Below, one piece after another: positions 1 to 9,300 of a stretch of DNA of 20,453 nt. The notes under the pieces were generated by a model. It searched no databases. It was not told the origin of the DNA and saw nothing but the letters and a program-made list of their open reading frames with translations. The DNA is from a virus: positions 1 to 20,453 of the IMG/VR virus record IMGVR_UViG_3300006754_000254; one strand, written 5' to 3'. The translations under genes and the position numbers were made by a program. Position 1 is the first letter of the stretch, and the number at the start of each line of letters is the position of its first letter.

Positions 1-489
1 GGTCCTGATCAATTACCTTGGGATGGTAAATTAAAGTATGACTATCAGTTATGGATTGATAGTGATATAGTCTTTAATACTGAAGCATTTTATAAGTTAA
101 TTCTTATGGATAAAGATCTTGCTTCTGGATGGTATTGTACAGAAGATGGACAGACTAGTTCTGTTGCACATTGGATGGAAGAGGATGATTTCAGAAAGAA
201 TGGTGGAGTAATGAATCATGAAACACTAGAAACTATGTCTAAGCGTAAGAAACCTTTTACTGTTGACTATGCAGGATTTGGATGGTTACTTATCAAGAAG
301 GGTGTATGGGAACACGAAGAGATGAAGTATCCTTGGTTTGCTCCTAAGATGCAAGTCTTTGAATCTGGTGAAGTACAGGACATGTGTGGGGAAGACGTAT
401 CATTCTGTCTAGATGCAATTGCTGCTGGATTTGATATATGGTGTGATCCTCGTGTTAGAGTAGGACATGAAAAAACAAGAATTATATAA
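1..489 (+). CDS. GT-A-type glycosyltransferase, 5'-truncated by window edge
   Basis: The frame is open from base 1, so the gene begins outside the window; 163 codons are visible. The first part holds a hydrophobic strand ending in IDSD (bases 55-66), a DxD-type motif that in GT-A glycosyltransferases binds the metal and nucleotide sugar. Near the C-terminus come GEDVSFCLDAIAAGFDIWCD (ED at bases 391-396) and VGHEK, which match the family pattern of an acidic catalytic pair, a conserved Cys/Leu helix and a late His. The ATG at base 106 is internal to the frame and is not the likely start. T4-like marine phages often carry such enzymes among structural genes. The acceptor is unknown; phage structural protein, phage DNA or host surface glycan are all possible. 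The last 23 bases overlap the next gene. Confidence 0.75.
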   Translation, partial: GPDQLPWDGKLKYDYQLWIDSDIVFNTEAFYKLILMDKDLASGWYCTEDGQTSSVAHWMEEDDFRKNGGVMNHETLETMSKRKKPFTVDYAGFGWLLIKKGVWEHEEMKYPWFAPKMQVFESGEVQDMCGEDVSFCLDAIAAGFDIWCDPRVRVGHEKTRII

Positions 490-640
490 GGTCTTTGTAA
501 AAGGGAAGGAGTTGTATGATAGTCTTACACAGAATCAATACTTCGAACTAATGGAGGATTTGTCGATAGAGTATTATCAGACAGGTTCTCCACATCCCGA
601 CGATATTAAGACTGAAACTTATTTGGAGGAACTAGCGTAA
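467..640 (+). CDS. Conserved hypothetical small acidic protein, 57 aa
   Basis: ATG at 467 opens a 57-codon frame that starts MKKQELYKVFVKGKELYDSL and contains YFELMEDLSIEYYQTGSPHP. It overlaps the glycosyltransferase end by 23 bases, and its TAA shares one base with the next ATG (TAATG at 638-642), which suggests translational coupling. The protein is soluble-looking, rich in Glu/Asp and Tyr and probably mostly helical, with no cysteine. I recall similar short proteins beginning MKK/MTKKELYKV next to gp25 in T4-like cyanophages, so it is probably a conserved gene of this lineage. No function is known to me. A short TAGGA stretch lies just before the ATG, closer than an ideal ribosome binding site. 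Confidence 0.7.
   Translation: MKKQELYKVFVKGKELYDSLTQNQYFELMEDLSIEYYQTGSPHPDDIKTETYLEELA
625..630 (+). promoter_or_regulatory. Shine-Dalgarno GGAGGA for the 71-aa membrane protein
   Basis: GGAGGA ends nine bases before the ATG at 640 and lies inside the upstream 57-aa gene. It is the strongest ribosome binding site seen in the window and supports the start at 640. Confidence 0.7.
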
Positions 641-855
641 TGGCTGCAAAGCAAACACTAACCGTTGAAAAGGTGGTTAGTTATATTAAAGAGAAGTGGA
701 TAATCTTTGGGGCAAGTGCTCTGATTATCTTTGTATTACAATTACTGTCTACTAAAGTATTACTATCAGTAGTACTAGGTTTACTCGTGGCAGCACTATT
801 ACCTTCTGATATTGTTAAGAAGGTTACTAAAAAAACTAAGGAGACTACTAACTAA
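640..855 (+). CDS. Small two-helix membrane protein, 71 aa
   Basis: The protein has a short polar N-terminus (about residues 1-19), a first hydrophobic segment WIIFGASALIIFVLQLL (about 20-36), a short STK turn, a second segment VLLSVVLGLLVAALL (about 40-54) and a Lys-rich tail with KKVTKKTK. This is the pattern of a helical hairpin in the inner membrane with a positively charged, probably cytoplasmic, C-terminus. No signal peptidase site or enzymatic motif is visible. It starts with a TAATG overlap with the preceding gene, has a strong GGAGGA site, and ends with a one-base TAATG overlap with the next gene. Size and topology would fit a holin-like or membrane-remodelling protein, but nothing in the sequence proves that. 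Confidence 0.7.
   Translation: MAAKQTLTVEKVVSYIKEKWIIFGASALIIFVLQLLSTKVLLSVVLGLLVAALLPSDIVKKVTKKTKETTN
838..843 (+). promoter_or_regulatory. Shine-Dalgarno AAGGAG for the 49-aa basic protein
   Basis: AAGGAG lies 11 bases before the ATG at 855, inside the end of the membrane-protein gene. It supports translation of the short frame that follows. Confidence 0.6.
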
Positions 856-1004
856 TGGCAAAATCCAGAACTGGCTCGTGGGGAACTGTTGTACTAGAAT
901 CGACCCCGAAAAAGACTCGGCAAGGTGCCAGTAAGCACACAAAACATACTGCTACCTCCCGTAACTCGGCTCGCAAAAAGTACCGTGGACAGGGGCGTGG
1001 ATAA
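855..1004 (+). CDS. Very basic small protein, 49 aa, GC-rich gene
   Basis: The ATG at 855 overlaps the previous stop by one base (TAATG). The 49-residue product begins MAKSRTGSWGTVVLESTPKK and ends ARKKYRGQGRG. It has 13 Lys/Arg, two His and one acidic residue, with many Ser, Thr and Gly, so it is strongly cationic and probably disordered until it binds nucleic acid or another polyanion. Its 150 bases contain 77 G/C (51%), clearly above the AT-rich neighbours. I recall similar MAKSRTGSW...RGQGR proteins near gp25 in cyanophages, but no assigned role. A packaged DNA-binding or ribosome-like protein are possibilities only. The coordinates rest on the good upstream AAGGAG, the overlap and this recalled conservation. 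Confidence 0.7.
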   Translation: MAKSRTGSWGTVVLESTPKKTRQGASKHTKHTATSRNSARKKYRGQGRG

Positions 1005-1020
1005 AAAATTATTAAAAGAG

Positions 1021-1028
1021 TATAAATA
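1021..1028 (+). promoter_or_regulatory. T4-type late promoter TATAAATA before gp25
   Basis: A perfect match to the T4 late promoter octamer sits in the 49-base gap between the basic-protein gene and gp25. In T4 this element is read by RNA polymerase carrying the late sigma factor gp55 and needs no -35 box. Transcription would start about six bases after the octamer, near 1034, leaving a leader of about 20 bases. It should drive gp25, gp6 and the giant gene. Confidence 0.8.
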
Positions 1029-1053
1029 GAATCAATAATAACTATTGACCTAC

Positions 1054-1455
1054 ATGGCAATAACACGGATATCAAGGACTTTTAAAGATATTAGTCTATC
1101 TTTTACTCCGCATCCTGTTACTAAAGATCTACCAATACTTAAGAACGAGAACTCGATTGTTCGTTCAGTTAGGAACTTAGTGCAAACTATTCCTACTGAG
1201 CGATTTTTTAATTCTAACCTAGGTTCTGATGTTACGGATAGTTTATTTGGTTTCGTTGATTATGGTACTGCTTCATTAATAGAGGATCAAATTGTAACTG
1301 TGGTTACGAACTTTGAACCAAGAGTAGAAAATGTAGAAGTAGATGTAGAACCTCAAGTAGATAACAACACTTTTGGTGTTATCGTGCGGTTTGATGTTGT
1401 TGGTCAAGCGTTCCCACCCCAAGAATTTGCCTTCTTGCTAGAAACAACAAGATAA
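1054..1455 (+). CDS. 25: Baseplate wedge subunit gp25 (gp25/TssE-like), 133 aa
   Basis: gp25 is the small wedge protein at the base of the contractile sheath; with gp6 and gp53 it builds the inner baseplate ring, and its family includes type VI secretion TssE. The visible signature is the EPR motif at residues 88-90 (TNFEPRVENVEVDVEPQ), which is conserved in the family. The N-terminus MAITRISRTFKDISLSF and the PTERFFNSNLGSDV segment resemble cyanophage gp25 proteins as I recall them. The length of 133 aa is close to the 132 aa of T4. I chose ATG 1054 over an in-frame TTG at 1045 because MAI(T/S)RISR is the usual family start. Neither start has a clear ribosome binding site. gp6 begins one base after the stop. 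Confidence 0.92.
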   Translation: MAITRISRTFKDISLSFTPHPVTKDLPILKNENSIVRSVRNLVQTIPTERFFNSNLGSDVTDSLFGFVDYGTASLIEDQIVTVVTNFEPRVENVEVDVEPQVDNNTFGVIVRFDVVGQAFPPQEFAFLLETTR

Positions 1456-1456
1456 T

Positions 1457-3346
1457 ATGCCTTTCACTAAATTTACCAATCTTGATTACGATCAAATAAA
1501 GACATCCATTAAGGATTACCTACGTGCAAATTCCACCTTTACGGACTTTGACTTCGAAGGTAGTAACTTCTCTGTCTTAATTGATACTTTAGCATATAAT
1601 ACTTACATAACAGCATTTAACTCTAACATGACGGTGAATGAATCCTTCTTGGATTCTGCTACCCTCAGAGAGAATGTAGTCTCCCTAGCACGTAATATAG
1701 GGTATGTACCACGTTCTAGAGCATGTGCCAAGGCAGAAGTCTCATTTAGTGTTACAATTGCCGATCAGCAGACTTCTACACTAGATCTAGAGGCAGGATT
1801 GGTCTGTGTTGGTAGTGCAAATGACTCAAATTATATATTTTCAATACCTGAGCGTGTTGTAACTACCGTAGACTCAAATAGAAATGCGACTTTTAACAAT
1901 ATTAACATCTATCAGGGAACATTTTTAGAAAAATCCTTCCTTGTAGACGGATCTCTAGACCAAAGGTTCATTTTAGACAACCCTTATATCGATTCTTCGA
2001 CAATTGTAGTAAGAATTCGTGATTCTGTCAATGATGTATCTGAAGGAAGGGAATATCAGGTCGCTGATAACATTTTAAAGATAGATTCTACCTCAGAAAT
2101 GTATCTTTTACAAGAAGTACAGGATGAAAAGTATGAATTACTCTTCGGAGACGGATTCTTTGGTAAAAAATTGGCAACTGGGAACGTTATTGATGTTTCA
2201 TACATTATTACTGACGGAAAAGACGGTAATGGAGCAGCAAATTTCAGTTTCTCAGGAAGATTTAAGGACGACCAAGGAAAAATAGAGGTTCCAACGAACG
2301 CTATTACCATTACTACAAATCAGAATGCCATGAATGGGTCTGATATTGAAAGTGTTGACTCAATTAAGTACTTTGCACCAAGAATTTACTCTTCTCAACA
2401 CCGTGCGGTGACTGCAAGAGACTATGAAGCAATTATTCAGAACATTTATCCTAATACAGAGTCTGTTTCTGTTGTTGGTGGTGAAGAATTGTCTCCTCCA
2501 CAGTTCGGAAACGTTGTAATTAGTATAAAACCGAAGAATGGTGACTATATTTCCGATTTTGATAGGTCTAATATCCTGTCAAAACTAAAACAGTACTCAC
2601 TTTCTGGTATAAATCAGAAAATTATCGATCTTAAGGTGCTTTATGTCGAAATTGACTCATCTGTTTACTATAATACTACTCAAGTAACCAATGTTAATGA
2701 CCTAAAAGCAAGAATTAGCAATACTTTAACGACATATAGAGGTTCTAACATCAATAAATTTGGTGGAAGGTTTAAATATAGTAAAATTTGTCAAATAATT
2801 GACAGTGTTGATGATGCAGTGACCTCAAACATCACTAGAGTCATCATTAGAAGAAATCTTAAGTCCTTAATTGACCAATCTGCACAGTATGAACTGTGTT
2901 TTGGTAATCAATTCCACTACAATAATGAAGGATTTAATATTAAGAGTACTGGGTTTAAAATTGCTGGAAGTAATGAGGTCTATTATTTCACTGATGTCCC
3001 TAAAGGATGTGGCATGGGTACTATTTCTATAGTAAGAGACTCTTCTGAAGATGGAACTTATAAGGTTATTACTAAGTCTGCAGGAACTGTAAATTATACT
3101 AAGGGTGAAATTATTATTAATACTGTTAATATTACATCAACAGTTGAACCAAACAACGTTGTTGAGATACAAGCAATACCAGAATCTAATGATATTGTTG
3201 GATTAACGGATTTATACCTAGATTTTGCCGTTTCCAAGAGTACAATAAATATGATTAAGGACACCATAACATCAGGTGAACAGATATCTGGTATCGGATA
3301 TAAGTCAACTTCCAGCTACTTAAACGGGGAATTAAAGAGGATATAA
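1457..3346 (+). CDS. 6: Baseplate wedge subunit gp6 (baseplate J-like), 629 aa
   Basis: gp6 forms the continuous inner ring of the baseplate and is related to the gpJ family of other contractile tails. The N-terminal part (FDFEGSNFSVLIDTLAYNTY, then NESFLDSATLRENVVSLARN and IGYVPRS at about residues 80-95) is the typical start. The central motif AVTARDYEAIIQNIYPNTES, followed by VSVVGGEE (from about residue 317), matches the AVTxxDY...VxVxGGE signature of gp6/gpJ. The length is close to T4 gp6 (660 aa). It follows gp25 after one base and precedes the giant gene by three bases, so the three are surely co-transcribed. The last ~200 residues are more variable. No truncation or frameshift is seen. 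Confidence 0.92.
   Translation: MPFTKFTNLDYDQIKTSIKDYLRANSTFTDFDFEGSNFSVLIDTLAYNTYITAFNSNMTVNESFLDSATLRENVVSLARNIGYVPRSRACAKAEVSFSVTIADQQTSTLDLEAGLVCVGSANDSNYIFSIPERVVTTVDSNRNATFNNINIYQGTFLEKSFLVDGSLDQRFILDNPYIDSSTIVVRIRDSVNDVSEGREYQVADNILKIDSTSEMYLLQEVQDEKYELLFGDGFFGKKLATGNVIDVSYIITDGKDGNGAANFSFSGRFKDDQGKIEVPTNAITITTNQNAMNGSDIESVDSIKYFAPRIYSSQHRAVTARDYEAIIQNIYPNTESVSVVGGEELSPPQFGNVVISIKPKNGDYISDFDRSNILSKLKQYSLSGINQKIIDLKVLYVEIDSSVYYNTTQVTNVNDLKARISNTLTTYRGSNINKFGGRFKYSKICQIIDSVDDAVTSNITRVIIRRNLKSLIDQSAQYELCFGNQFHYNNEGFNIKSTGFKIAGSNEVYYFTDVPKGCGMGTISIVRDSSEDGTYKVITKSAGTVNYTKGEIIINTVNITSTVEPNNVVEIQAIPESNDIVGLTDLYLDFAVSKSTINMIKDTITSGEQISGIGYKSTSSYLNGELKRI
3336..3340 (+). promoter_or_regulatory. 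Ribosome binding site AGAGG of the giant gene
   Basis: AGAGG lies nine bases before ATG 3350, inside the end of gp6, and supports this start. The gap between the gp6 stop and the ATG is three bases. Confidence 0.5.
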
Positions 3347-3349
3347 AGA

Positions 3350-6300
3350 ATGATACAAACTGGGTTTGAAAAGAGAGTAACTGTTCAGCAGGTAATAGAA
3401 AATCAGCTGCCTGAATTTATACTTTCCGAAAGTCCAAAGACTATTGATTTTCTAAAGCAATATTATCTTTCACAGGAGCATCAAGGTGGTCCTTTAGATA
3501 TTGCTGTTAATCTTGATCAATATCTAAAGGTAGATAACCTCACACCAGAGGTAATTTCTGGTGAGACAACATTATATTCTGATGTTGCAACCTCTGATAC
3601 CACTGTTCATGTATATTCCACTAAGGGATTTCCTAATGAATATGGTTTATTTAAGATTAATAATGAAGTTTTTACATATACTGGATTAACAACTAATACT
3701 TTTACTGGTGTTGTACGTGGATTTAGTGGAATTACTAGTTATAGGACTGATTTAGACGCAGAAGAACTACTTTTTAATGATACTACTGCTGAATCTCACA
3801 CGGCTACTGCAAAAGTACAGAACCTAAGTGCCCTATTTTTAAAAGAATTTTATAGAAAGTTAAAAGTTACTCTTACACCAGGACTTGAAGATGTAGATTT
3901 TCAGACAGATCTTGATGTTAACAACTTTATTAAAGAAGCAAGAAGTCTATATGAGTCAAAAGGTACAAAGGAATCGTTCAGAATCCTCTTTAATGCTCTT
4001 TATGGTGTAGCACCTAATGTTGTTGATCTAGAGCAATACCTACCCAAACCCTCCTCGTCAGAGTTTTTACGTAGAGAACTTCTAGTTGCTGAAAGAATTT
4101 CAGGTAATCCTGCCAAATTAGTAGGACAAACCATTAGAAAATCATCTGATGCTGCTACTCAGGGTGCTGTTTCTGAAGTTGAGGTCTTTACTAGGTCTGG
4201 AATTAGTACATATTATAAGATTGGACTGTTTGTTGGTTATAGTGATAATGCTCTAATTGAAGGAACATTTAAAGTTCAACCAAAAACAAAGGTAATTAAT
4301 CCTGCTGCTACCAATGATGCTATTATTACAGTTGATTCTACCATTGGATTTGGTGCAACTGGTACTTTAATCTCTGGAGATAATGTTATTACATACACTG
4401 ATAAGACTGTTAATCAGTTTTTAGGGTGTGATGGAGTAACTGTTGGTATTGGTACGGCTGCTGAAATAAGAACAGATGAAGTATTTGTAGGATATGAAGA
4501 TGGTGATTTAACTAAAAAGGTAGAAATACGTCTTGGTGGGGTATTATCTGACTTTGAGACCACTAGTGATGTCTTAGATACATCTGAAGAACAGGTTTTA
4601 TATGTTAAGCATGTAGGTGAAAAGATATTAAATCCAGAAACAAATTCTACAAATAAGGAAATATTTGCCAATTCATGGATTTATAATACTAGTAATAGAT
4701 TTGATATTGATGAAATTAATACAGGTTCATCAACAATTACATTAAAAACTGATAATCTTGATAGATCACAACTTAAAGTTGGTGATAAAGTTGATATTTT
4801 ACTATTCAATAGTCAAAATTTAGCATGGACAGGTGCTACTATTGCAAACATTAACAATTCTCTCAGTCAGGTACAGTTAAATGGTCTAAGTGGATTTGCT
4901 TATGATTCTACTCAAACATATACACTTAGAAGAGTATTAGAAACTGCTACTAGTTCTGGTAGTCCTATACATTATGGTAATAATAAGGTTACTTCAGATA
5001 TTACTAATGTTTATAATGATAAAAATGAATTTTTCTATGTTGCTTCAAATTCATTACCTTCTTATGATATAACAAAGTCTACTATTAAGTATACTATTTC
5101 AACTGGAACTGTTGGATCATTATCTGGTTATGATAATGTTACTGAGACATATCAGATAATTTCTTTCTCAGAACCTAGTCTTGATTTTGTTACAGGTGAT
5201 AGAATTTATTATAAAGCAGATGATGGTACTACTCTTAAGGGATTGGAAGAGGGATATTACTTTGTTAAGGTTATTTCTGGTGGTGCAATTAAGATATATG
5301 AGTCAAGAGCATTAATTGAAACTGATGGAATAACAATTGATGGTGATATAGTCAATAATGCATTAGGATTCCTTACAAATGGAACAAATAATCATAGCTT
5401 TATTCTAGCGAATCAAGTTAGTGATACTATTCATCCACAAAGGCTTCTTAAGAAGTTCCCACATGTTCAAGACATTAAGACTGGAAAGGATACAAAAACT
5501 GTTCCTGGTTCTGTTGGAATGCTGGTTAATGGTGTAGAAGTTGTTAGTTATAAGTCATTAGATAAAATTTATTATGGTCCACTTGAAAAAATTACTGTAT
5601 ATAATACTGGAAAAGATTATGATGTAATTGATCCTCCAAATATTACAGTTGCTGCAGGTTTGGGTACAACTGCTCTTGTACGTTCAGTTGTTAGTGGTAG
5701 TGTTAAAGAAGTCCTAGTGGATCCTCAAGACTTTGATGTCGTAGATGTTAAGTCAGTCACTATATCTGGTGGTAACGGCACTGGAGCAGTCCTAGAACCG
5801 ATGGTAGGTGTCAGACAACGTTCAGTTACCTTTGACAGTCGTAATACCGTTGCTGGTGGTGGAGTTAGTTTAGATACAACACAAAGAAGTATTGTTTTCC
5901 AACAGGAACATAATTTTATTAACGGAGAATCTTTAGTTTATCTGAATAATGGTAATACCAGTCTTGGAATAGGTACAACTGGATTTGCTCATGATTCAAT
6001 ATACTATCCAGAAGTTATTAATAATACAACAGCTAGATTTTATCCAAGTTTATCTGCTTTGAATACTGGTCTTATAGCAGCTGCTGTTGAACCAACAGAT
6101 AATGGGCAAGGTTACCATAAGTTTAAAAAAGCAGAATATACCAATACATTAAGAGCAATTAAGGTTCTTGATGGTGGTTCTGGATATACAAATAGAAAGT
6201 TATCTGTAAAACCAGTAGGTGTTCATACTATAAGCAATACTATCAATTTTGATGGTCATGGGTTTAATGATGGTGATCTAGTTAACTATACAACTGACGG

Positions 6301-9300
6301 TACAGTAATTGCTGGATTATCAACAGCAAATCAGTATACAATTATAAAGGAAGATGATGATTCGTTTAAACTTGCTAATGCTGGTGTTGGTGGAACACTA
6401 ACAACAAATTACGAAAGACGTTATTATGAGACATTTAGTGATTCTGGTGTTGGATATCAAAACTTTGCTTACCCTGAGATTACATTAACAGTTAATGCTA
6501 CTATTGCTGGTGTTGGTACTGCTACTCAATCAGTTGGTGTTATTACTGCAACTCCTATTATTAGGGGTGAAATGGTTAGTGCATATCTTTACGAAAAAGG
6601 AACTGGATATGGTTCATCAATCATAAACTTTAATAAGAGTCCAATAGTTACTATAAAAACTGGTAAGAATGCTGAATTTTTACCAATTATTGTTAATGGT
6701 AAGATTGATCAGGTAAAGGTAACTTATTCTGGTCTTGAATATACTTCTGCTCCAGATTTAACATTTGTTGGTATTGGTTCTGGTATTGGTGCTAAAGCAA
6801 GAGCAATTGTAGAAAATGGAAAAGTAACTGATGTTGTTGTTATCAATCCAGGTACTGGTTATGATAGCAATACTGGAATTGCAGTAACATCTATTGGATT
6901 AAATGCTTATATTGAAGCAGATATTAGAGAGTTATCGGTAAACCAGCATAGTAGATTTGGTGATGAAATATTAGTTGAAAATACAGATGGGTTGGAATAT
7001 GGATATGTTGGTCATTCAACTGCAATTGGTAGTGTTTCTCTTGGAGACAAATTAGATAAGCACTCACCTATTATTGGATGGGCATATGATGGTAATCCAA
7101 TTTATGGTCCAAATGGTTATTCTGATGTTGAAGATAGTAACTCTTCTATTAAGTATATTAATACTGGATATAGATTAGCACCTACAGATGTTGTAGATAG
7201 ACCTCCTGCCAAGATAGATGGTAACCCATTTGCTCAAGGGTTCTTTATCGAAGATTATAAATTTGATAATTCTGGAGATTTAGATGTACATAATGGAAGA
7301 TATGGTAAGACACCAGAATTTCCAAATGGAACATATGCATATTTTGCTGGAATAGCAACTGCAACTAGAGCAGCTAAATTCCCATATTATATTGGTGATT
7401 CTTATAGGTCAAATGTAGTTGATCAACTTGTAGACCAAAGTTTTGACTTTAATACATCAGATTTGGTTAGAAATACACTTCCATATAAAGCAGAAGATTT
7501 AAATGCAGGTAATGATTTCATTTCAGAACCATATGAAACTTTACAGCAAAGAACAATTGTTGATTCGATAAGTAAGGGTTCTGTTGATGCATTTGTTGTT
7601 AATCAGGCTGGTGATGGATATGCTGTAGATGATATTGTTGTATTTGATAATGATGGGACAAATGGTGGTGGATTAAATGCTTATGTATCTGAAGTAAAAG
7701 GTAAAGAAATTTCAAGGATTGACACTGAGGTTCAAACATATGCAGATATTCAAACAACATTAGTATGGGACACTTCAAGTCAAGTTTCTGTACATATTTC
7801 ACCGACACATGCATTAAACAATGGTGATACTGTTGTTATTTCTGGAGTATCGACACATATTAAGGGATTATCAAAATCACATATTATTGGTGTTAGTTCT
7901 TTAAGTTCATCTTTAGTTTCAGATGTTCCTGCTAATCCTGCTGTTGGAGATGTAGATGATATCTATGTTTCAACGATTCCAACTAATGTATCTGTTGGTT
8001 CTACAGTTGCTATTGGTGTAACGGATCAAGAAATTGTTGAAGTTCTTAATATATTTGATACAGAGAATGTTTTACGTGTACATAGAGGTCAAACTGGTTC
8101 TGTACATACAACATCATCTCCCGTAGAGAAAATATCTGATTCATTTACTATACCAATAGTTACTGACTACTTTAGTTCTACATTAAACGATAAAGTATAC
8201 TTTAACCCACTACAAGCAGTTGGTATGGGAGTAACTACTGGTGGTGATGCAACTAGAAGTTATACAATTGGTGATACTCAAGAATCAATATCTATTCCGT
8301 ATCAGAGCATTTATGTACCTAATCATCCATTCAAACAAAATCAAGAAGTAACCTTTAGTAGAGGTACTGGTGCTGTTATTGGTGTAAGTAAAGGTCCAGC
8401 AACTGGTGTTATTAACTTACCTTCTAGTGGTACTACTCAAACCATGTATGTTATCAATAAAGGTAAAGACTTTATTGGACTTACTACTGCTGTAGGATTT
8501 AACACAAATGGATTCTATTTTAGAAGTTTTGGTAGTAATGAAACTGGAAATGGAGATGCTAGAGATTGGAAGTATTCTTTAGAGACTAATTTAACACAAC
8601 AAATTGCTAAAATTGAAAAGATAACAAGTACTGTTTCAGTATCTACTGCTCATCAGTTATCTAATGGTGATCCTATCAGATTATCATTAAGATCTAATCA
8701 ATCTGTTGGTATTGGTACGTCCACTGCTGTAAGACTTAAGTATAACTCTGATAATGATAAGTTAATTATCAATCCAACAACATTTACTGGTTCTTCGATA
8801 ATAGCAGGAAATGAATTTAGTATAACTGCACATGAATTTAAAACTGGTGATAAAGTATTCTATAATGGTACTGCTACTGGATTATCTACTGGATCATACT
8901 ATGTTTATAGGTTAGATGATGATAAGTTCCAATTGGGACAAACAAATAAGGATGTAACAACAAATCCACCAACTGTTCTTAGTATAACTGCAGGTAGTGG
9001 AGGTTCTGGACAAGAATTATCTAAAGTTAATCCTAGAATTGAAGCAATAAGAAATAACCATTTAGTATTTGATACTTCTGATAGTACTTTAGTTGATTAT
9101 ACTGTTAGAATCTATCATGACGAAGACTTTAAGAATGAATTAGTTTCTGTTGGTGGTACTATAACAGATTTCACTATTGATAGAGGTATTACTCCATCTG
9201 GTAGTGCTGGTGCAGCAGTAACAGTAGGGTATTCAGAGACTTTACCTTCTAAGTTATACTACACAATAGAAAAGGGTGGATATATCAGTACATCTGATAC

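Larger units (their letters stand above)
5909..8860 (+). repeat. First cluster of H-x-x-x-x-G-D/E beta modules in the giant protein
   Basis: Six units begin with His and a hydrophobic residue followed by a Gly-Asp/Glu or related turn: HNFINGES (H854), HGFNDGDLV (H970), HALNNGDTV (H1487), HPFKQNQEV (H1659), HQLSNGDPI (H1768) and HEFKTGDKV (H1828). Several continue with a GLxTGxYYV strand and end in DDxFxL, as in STGSYYVYRLDDDKFQLGQT and IIKEDDDSFKLAN. The pattern resembles the FCCH-like beta modules sometimes annotated in phage tail proteins; that name is from memory. A seventh unit, HFFQTGEQL (H2962), stands alone near base 12233. Confidence 0.6.

Noticed and set aside
1045-1053. TTG start for gp25 three codons upstream
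   Set aside because: The ATG at 1054 gives the usual MAI(T/S)RISR start of cyanophage gp25. The TTG has no ribosome binding site and would lie very close to the expected transcript start.
1005-1053. Terminator after the basic-protein gene
   Set aside because: The sequence is A-rich but has no stable hairpin followed by a T run, and T4-type late units often read through.
848-1075. Reverse-strand frame of 75 codons opposite the basic-protein gene
   Set aside because: It lies antisense to a coupled gene with a good ribosome binding site and runs across the late promoter into gp25. It has no recognisable protein features.
3342-3349. TATAAAGA at the gp6/giant junction as a late promoter
   Set aside because: It differs from TATAAATA in one base and touches the ATG. 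Its transcript would start inside the coding sequence.
7256-7263. TATAAATT within the giant gene
   Set aside because: An imperfect octamer deep in a coding region with no start codon context downstream; expected by chance in AT-rich DNA.
7599-7814. Reverse-strand frame of 71 codons rich in His, Gln and Leu
   Set aside because: Its composition is the mirror of the Asp/Thr/Val-rich coding strand of the giant gene, and no ribosome binding site or conserved motif supports it.
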